Shown: positions 58,762 through 64,000 of the stretch, one piece after another
Numbering within the stretch: position 1 is the first letter of the stretch
How the letters are laid out: every line of letters starts with the position of its first letter
NCBI GenBank assembly: GCA_000467715.1
Contig: AJFK01000686.1
Location: 34,812-98,811, forward strand
Direction of reading: 5' to 3'
Length of the DNA stretch: 64,000 bases
Source of the DNA: Hysterium pulicare CBS 123377
Lineage: Eukaryota > Ascomycota > Dothideomycetes > Hysteriales > Hysteriaceae
Translations under genes and position numbers: made by a program
Notes under the pieces: model-generated
What the model was told of the DNA's origin: nothing
The model's input: the letters and a program-made list of their open reading frames with translations, nothing else
The model's database searches: none

Positions 58762-61700
58762 TCACGCCAACTGCCTCGCTCCCATCCCAGCCACAAACTC
58801 CATCCCCCCAGGCTCCCGATCCCCAACCCCCACTCTCCCAACCCGGCTCCTAGCGAGCGATTCCAAATTCTCCTTCCCCCTATCCTTCTTTTCTTTCTCC
58901 TCTTTCTTGCCCCCAATCTCCAACCCCATAATATCAGGCAACTCAATCCCGTTTTCCCGCCCCTTAATCCCCAACCCCTCAATACTCAAACTCTTCACAG
59001 AAGTCGGGCTATGGCCCTGAATGATCTCTTCCGCTTCCTCGGAGCCAGGGAGGTAGATACGGTGAGCGCCGAGCGTGCGCTTTATGTCTTCGAGAAGGAT
59101 CTCCATGGGACAGATGTAGGCGAGGCGATTCCGTTCGCACCATGCCAGGACGTGCCCGCACACGCGCCCGTTGGTGTTTTCGATGACCCAGGCGCCGGAG
59201 TCGCCGCCTACGCCGAATCCGCCGACGACATGCCAGCTTCGCGAAAAAGAGCGCCGGCGGTAGATGCGGACGGAGGACATTGCCGCGCCGACGACGCCGC
59301 CTTTGAGACCTGAGGTGCGGCCGAAGCAGTGGACGCCGAGACCGCCTAGGGAGTCTGCTTTTGCGATTTGGGAGGGGTACTCGTCTTCTTCGGGGGTGTA
59401 GTTTCTGCGATTGATGGGTTCGCGGAGTTTTGGGCAGAGGAGTTGCTTTTCGGCGGCGGCGGTTGAGAAGCGGCGGCCTCCTTGGACGAGGTTATAGGGC
59501 TGGAGTCTATCTTCTCGGAGTTTAAGGAGGGACCAGTCGATTTCGTGAGTGATGCCATCTCTTTTCCAGCGTCGGATGCCGGATGAGGCGTGGACATGGC
59601 CGAGTTCGTGGCTGTCAATATGGTCTTCGTCTCGGTCGTCTGGAGAAGGGAAGAAGTCATCGTCTACGTCATCGATGGCTGGTTGGGTGATTATGATGCT
59701 TTTGCCTCGGCCGACGGGTATGCCTGCGATGTCGCCGACTGTGGCGCGCGAAACGGTTGAGGTGGCGTCAATTTCCTCTGACTCAGATTCCGAGTCGAAG
59801 TCGGAGTCAGAAGCGAGGTCGGTGTCTGAGGAGGATTCATAGGCTAGATCGTCATCGCTTTTCAGATCTTCGTCGTCGGAAATCTCGAGTTCCCACATCG
59901 GATGCTCTCCAGCTACTTGTACACCAGGTTGCGAACCCATGGCTGCAAGCCAGGGATTCACTGCGCTTTGCGCGCTGGAGCGGGATATCTCATTTGGGTT
60001 TGGGCTTTGTGATTCCTCCCCACACTCGCTATCGTCGTCTTCGCTGGGGGCATCGAGAAGATGGTGAACGCTCATTCCGAGAGGTTCATCATCCACAAGA
60101 ATGACACCTCCGTAGGATACTGGAGGGAGGTGTTCGTCTCGGAAAGCCCCGATAGAGGCACCGCAAAGTGGTCTTTGCTGGTGAAATGGATTCATAACTG
60201 GCATATCGGCCTCATAGGTTTCGCCGTTCATCATGGAGCGATGAGGTAACTTCCTTCGTCGTGTGGTTCTGGTAAGTTTGGATCGTCGTACTTTGCCGCG
60301 CCGAACTTTGAGATCGAAGACTGTATCATCATATTTAAACTTGCGGGAGAGGATGGCCTTGACTCGTGCAGTGCTGCTACAGGTGATAAAGATTGTAGGC
60401 CTAGCAGTGGCTTGTGTTTCCCCTATCGCAACGAGATCAATGCTGACAGTCTCCGGGGAGTCTTTTAAAGCTCGCTCAATAAGGCGTTCGAGGCGAGGTA
60501 GAACGTTTGTATGCCATTCATCCACGACAGCCGGAGGGAGCTTCACAGCATGAAGACGAAGTTTTGGGCGTGGTGCTGGGTCTACATCTGTCTGTATCTG
60601 AATAGACGAGGTTATGCAACGATCATTACTTTCAACGATATGCCCTTCCGGTTCGGGGGTCGGATAACCGAGAGTAGCTTGCGGCCAGTGCTGAGTGGAG
60701 GAGTCGACAAGTGCGCGTACGGTACGGCCTTGAGTTCGCTGGCGCCATTGCTTCTGTATGACCATGATTTTCTCTTTGTAATCCTGCAATGACAGAGGCC
60801 TATTAGTGTTTCTTGTTCTCCACGCACGCTGTATAACGCTTGCGGCAATCCCAATCTTCTCCTTATTATACAGGGATGAGGTGTCATGCTTATCATCTTG
60901 GTAAAGGCTCTGGTAAAGGCTTGGACTGGTAGCCTCAGTAGAAGGGCCCAAAGTCGCCGAGTCTTCAAGGGATGCCTTGTCTGAGGCGTTCTTCCAATCC
61001 ATGGGTTCGGGCGTTGGCTCTCTGGGGCTCGTCAAATTATGCAAGCTGTGAGATATCGATTGTCGGAAGGACAAAGAATGTTGCGAAGACTTAGATCCAG
61101 AACGGGACAATGACGTCAACTTTGGAGAGGAGTTTGACTTTGTGTGCGAGATGGTTCGTTCAAGTATTTGAGAACCCTTCTCTGAAGCCCATCGCTTTGC
61201 GCTTCTATATGTGGATGGACTGGTCGTTGACTCCGCTACCTGCAAGGGTGTGACACCTTTCCGCTTGAGTTGCGCCGAGCCGGGAATAGGCGCCGAACTG
61301 AGTTCGCCCCACTCAAAGTTTGGATCCACTTCATCAAGTAGGCAGCATCGCTGAAGCCTAATCAAGATTCGGGTATAGATTTGGCCAAACGTTTGCAAGC
61401 TCTCGACTCCCGACGCTATCTTGTCAGCTGCAAAGAAGCAATCGCGCACTACTTGCATGTAAGCTGTTCCACATTTGGACGCCAAACGTCGGATGTAGAC
61501 CTCCTCCACCCGAACTTTGAAGTCATTAAGAGAATATTTCGATTTCCATAGGTCGGGAAGTGGCTGCCAAAGTCCAACCTCAAGCAGAATCAGGCCGAGG
61601 CTGTACAAGTCAAATTGTGGACCGTACTCTCGAGACTTGTCGCCCAGGGCCTGGGGATCATGGGGATGTCTATATATGCTGGAAGACATGGTCGTCGTTG

Positions 61701-63090
61701 GTTCGAGATCGTACTCGGAGAAAAGGTCAAAGGAGCATATGACCGGCGACCGGAGTGCGTACTGTAGAGCTCTACTATTGGTCGACTGCCGCACAGGTCT
61801 ATTCTTTCGGAAGACCAGGATGTTACTACTGTTCACATCCTTGTGAACGTAGTTGTCACCATGGATTTTACTGAATGTGAGCGCGAGGGAGAAAGCCAGG
61901 CGAAAACGATCCTCAAGTGGTGGTGTTGCACTGTTGGAGTTGTGTAAGAGCTTCGATCCGGTCTGAAGAACACTCAACAGAGTGACAGGGCGGAGATCCT
62001 CCACTTGCTTGTATGAGTCAGAGGGTCCAGAGTATACGAATGATGGCAGTTCGAAGACCAATCCAATCCGTGGCTGCCGCGGATCCTCGAAATATCCGAG
62101 ACACTTAAGGGTCCCGTGGCAAGACTGTTCATCTGCTAGACGTACTAAGATGGATAGTAATGAGTCTAATCGATGCAGGGGTAAATGAACTCCCGTTTCC
62201 CGGTATGCCGAGTCGAAGTCTGCATACTCCACAAGTACAGGGGTCTCGACTACCTTGCTTCCATCTGTCTTCCAGGGATTCGTCGAGCTGTGCGATTGAC
62301 GAAGACGTCCGATAAGTCTGGTGGCTGTAGACACTCCCACACTGTCATATGGCGGGGGCTCCTCTTCTGGTAAATTTAGATCTGATGGATCCAGCTTCGG
62401 TGGTAGTCCAGTTCTGAATGATATGTTGGCACCTTGAGGTAGCGTTGCCGGATTAATTAATGTGACGTCTGAAGCATTATATTCAGGTGAATAGAGCCTG
62501 GGTTGATGGATAGGTGCGGATTGAGGAATAGGTACTGATTGCGGGATAGACCCTTTTGACAGCCCGAGAGCACTTTTGCCACTTGGACTGGGGCTCCCTC
62601 CTCGAGCGCTTTCGCGGTAGGCTCGTCGGGACCTTGATAGGTCGTAGAGTATGTCGATAGATGTCGTGAGGTCTTTTGCGAGATCCTCATATCGTGTTCT
62701 GTCGGAGGCCGCCCATGATGCGTCGCGAAGAGGCCGGCTGCCGCCCTTCTCTTCAGATAGCCCTTTCCCGCTCGTTGTTTGACCAGAATGTTGCATTCGC
62801 TCCGCCTCATCCAATATATCTTTGATTGTCCCCAGAACACTTGTCACCGTCTCAGTAAGACCGGCTCGTTCTACAGATTCGTCAATGTCTCCCTGGTTGC
62901 CTTTGCTGTTATCGCTCCATTCCAAACCCCAGGCTATCAACCTATCTTTCTGTATACGATATTTGCGATGTAATGCATTTACTTCGGGGACGCTTTCGGT
63001 CGTGTCTTGCTCGATCACAGCGTCGCATGAGGATTTTGTGTCGGTGTAGAGTTTCGTTAATCGTCGGGGTAGTCGGCCAAAAGTCTCCAT
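58762..63090 (-). CDS. HeLo-like / kinase-like / IQ / serine-protease fusion
   Basis: 1442 aa in one uninterrupted exon. Residues ~1-160 are helical and contain RKYRIQKDRLIAWGLEWSD, a signature of fungal HeLo-type (prion-inhibition) domains. Residues ~270-590 are kinase-like: catalytic loop VHKDVNSSNILV (~416), FDLYSLGLILLEVGLWQPL (~498), but no glycine loop and no clear ATP lysine. Two IQ motifs (ASVIQRAWRTRN ~754, VIQKQWRQRTQGR ~775) suggest calmodulin binding. The C-terminal ~450 residues look like a trypsin-type protease: His in MSVHHLL (1009 or 1010), Asp1185 in EIDWSLLKL, Ser1298 in GGDSGAWV, followed by GRVCGHVLAW. A very acidic Ser/Asp/Glu-rich loop of about 130 residues separates His from Asp. 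Related fungal proteins act in non-self recognition and cell death; that role here is inference. Confidence 0.85.
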   Translation of the reverse strand: METFGRLPRRLTKLYTDTKSSCDAVIEQDTTESVPEVNALHRKYRIQKDRLIAWGLEWSDNSKGNQGDIDESVERAGLTETVTSVLGTIKDILDEAERMQHSGQTTSGKGLSEEKGGSRPLRDASWAASDRTRYEDLAKDLTTSIDILYDLSRSRRAYRESARGGSPSPSGKSALGLSKGSIPQSVPIPQSAPIHQPRLYSPEYNASDVTLINPATLPQGANISFRTGLPPKLDPSDLNLPEEEPPPYDSVGVSTATRLIGRLRQSHSSTNPWKTDGSKVVETPVLVEYADFDSAYRETGVHLPLHRLDSLLSILVRLADEQSCHGTLKCLGYFEDPRQPRIGLVFELPSFVYSGPSDSYKQVEDLRPVTLLSVLQTGSKLLHNSNSATPPLEDRFRLAFSLALTFSKIHGDNYVHKDVNSSNILVFRKNRPVRQSTNSRALQYALRSPVICSFDLFSEYDLEPTTTMSSSIYRHPHDPQALGDKSREYGPQFDLYSLGLILLEVGLWQPLPDLWKSKYSLNDFKVRVEEVYIRRLASKCGTAYMQVVRDCFFAADKIASGVESLQTFGQIYTRILIRLQRCCLLDEVDPNFEWGELSSAPIPGSAQLKRKGVTPLQVAESTTSPSTYRSAKRWASEKGSQILERTISHTKSNSSPKLTSLSRSGSKSSQHSLSFRQSISHSLHNLTSPREPTPEPMDWKNASDKASLEDSATLGPSTEATSPSLYQSLYQDDKHDTSSLYNKEKIGIAASVIQRAWRTRNTNRPLSLQDYKEKIMVIQKQWRQRTQGRTVRALVDSSTQHWPQATLGYPTPEPEGHIVESNDRCITSSIQIQTDVDPAPRPKLRLHAVKLPPAVVDEWHTNVLPRLERLIERALKDSPETVSIDLVAIGETQATARPTIFITCSSTARVKAILSRKFKYDDTVFDLKVRRGKVRRSKLTRTTRRRKLPHRSMMNGETYEADMPVMNPFHQQRPLCGASIGAFRDEHLPPVSYGGVILVDDEPLGMSVHHLLDAPSEDDDSECGEESQSPNPNEISRSSAQSAVNPWLAAMGSQPGVQVAGEHPMWELEISDDEDLKSDDDLAYESSSDTDLASDSDFDSESESEEIDATSTVSRATVGDIAGIPVGRGKSIIITQPAIDDVDDDFFPSPDDRDEDHIDSHELGHVHASSGIRRWKRDGITHEIDWSLLKLREDRLQPYNLVQGGRRFSTAAAEKQLLCPKLREPINRRNYTPEEDEYPSQIAKADSLGGLGVHCFGRTSGLKGGVVGAAMSSVRIYRRRSFSRSWHVVGGFGVGGDSGAWVIENTNGRVCGHVLAWCERNRLAYICPMEILLEDIKRTLGAHRIYLPGSEEAEEIIQGHSPTSVKSLSIEGLGIKGRENGIELPDIMGLEIGGKKEEKEKKDRGKENLESLARSRVGRVGVGDREPGGMEFVAGMGARQLA

Positions 63091-64000
63091 TGCAGGGAGA
63101 TGTGAAGGCCGGAGAGAAAAGAGTGGTATTGCAAAGATCAGACGAATTCATAGAGTACTGCAGAATAAAGAGAAGCCGTTTGCTTGTAGCCTTGGAGCGT
63201 CGTCATGTTGGATATAAGCGCAAAGGTTCATTTTGCTGCTGCCTTGCGCGTCGAATCTAAGCTCCACACCTCGACTCCGCAACCAAGGGGAGCCAAGGAG
63301 GTTGCTAAGCCACATCCACACAGCCAATTATGAGTCAACAACTGCGACACGGAATGCACAGGCGCGCACTCCGACACCACTCCCGCAAGCCAAAAAGCTG
63401 TCCACGTGTAAGGCAGATGCGGCGCAGTCGTTTTTTACTCGATTGGGGCATCTGGTGCGTAAACAGCGACGGGAGAGAACACCTGAAAAAGATGCCTTGT
63501 GTCAGGCTTCAACTTCGCCTCAGCTGCAAAGATTTGGGGCAGTAAAACAACCACCTTCGCCTAGGTCTTGTCTCGATGGTGGAATCATCGAAAGTCAACA
63601 CATCAGGTATTGCAGGCACTACTGTTTTAGGTATGGGAGTTCGGACATGCTCCTTCAACGTATGAGAAAGACCCTTCGTCAATGAAGCTGTTCGAAACAG
63701 CAATTCTCCCATCTCTCAATACAAGGCAGTCACGATGCTACTTTGCGACTCGAGTCCAAGAGGCCAACTAGCTTTGAAGGCCTTAAATCGTGCAAATCAG
63801 CTACCTAGACTGGCCGGAGCGAATACTGGGGCGGACGTTGTTCTCAAAAGCCGCGCATTAGTTCCTCAAATGCGTCTCTAGGTTCTTCGAGTCTACACGG
63901 TATCCACAATCGCTTTATCGGCATGGCAGGAGACCATAGCTGCCTAACTGCCAAACTTACCATACTGCAGTAATTGGGAGAATTGTTAATTGGGAGAATT
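63091..64000. other. 3' window edge, possible partial gene
   Basis: Plus-strand frames at 63233-63685, and a later stretch in another frame to about 63880 (containing QLALKALNRANQLPRLAG), look partly coding. I could not join them with good splice signals. This may be the start of a multi-exon gene divergent from the fusion gene. Confidence 0.3.

Noticed and set aside
58517-59313. Plus-strand frames of 167 and 244 aa
   Set aside because: They lie antisense to the C-terminus of the kinase-protease gene and have Pro/Ser composition typical of shadows.
1-64000. CRISPR array, bacterial operons, ribosomal RNA genes
   Set aside because: No regularly spaced identical repeats and no rRNA signature; spliceosomal introns show a eukaryotic genome.

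Overview
This window looks like nuclear DNA of a filamentous ascomycete (Pezizomycotina). The evidence is the many short spliceosomal introns (about 47-185 nt, GT/GC...AG, with CTAAC-type branch sites), an intron-bearing nuclear tRNA, and families typical of these fungi: DUF1996, DUF3176, GT90/CAP10, velvet, NudE, cytochrome P450 and HeLo-type kinase proteins. The class cannot be fixed from the sequence alone.

Layout. 0.7-6.2 kb: a ten-exon secreted DUF1996 protein converges on a GNAT acetyltransferase, followed by an AT-rich relic and a DUF3176 membrane protein. 7.0-10.7 kb: three tandem divergent paralogs of an uncharacterised helical family. 12.1-13.2 kb: a divergent velvet-domain protein. 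13.2-17.9 kb: a gene-poor stretch. 17.9-22.9 kb: a GT90 glycosyltransferase and an arginyl-tRNA synthetase whose reading frame can be extended upstream by a mitochondrial-type presequence. 22.9-27.5 kb: no recognisable gene. 27.5-29.6 kb: a long disordered Ser/Arg/Pro-rich protein. 30.8-34.7 kb: a truncated tRNA-Val relic, an intronless secreted protein with three SnoaL/NTF2-like repeats, and an apparently functional tRNA-Val(AAC). 35.3-42.4 kb: acetyl-CoA carboxylase (about 2284 aa, five exons). 44.5-48.5 kb: NudE (dynein regulation) and a peroxisomal PMP47/ANT1-like carrier with an LEA-like tail. 49.6-50.2 kb: a small two-exon unknown gene. 50.8-53.7 kb: two broken protein-kinase genes in tandem. 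54.7-56.4 kb: a P450 with an atypical K-helix motif. 58.8-63.1 kb: a 1442-aa protein joining a HeLo-like N-terminus, a kinase-like domain, IQ motifs and a trypsin-like serine-protease domain.

Housekeeping genes (ArgRS, ACC, NudE, carrier) alternate with lineage-specific or decaying ones (the tandem triplet, the kinase relics, the kinase-protease). The most notable locus is 51-63 kb, where two decayed kinases, a P450 and a kinase-protease fusion lie within about 12 kb. The fusion has the architecture expected of a fungal non-self recognition or cell-death executor, but that role is inference. No operon-like organisation is implied. Exon boundaries were read by eye from splice signals, frame and family conservation, and start codons are mostly the first in-frame ATG.
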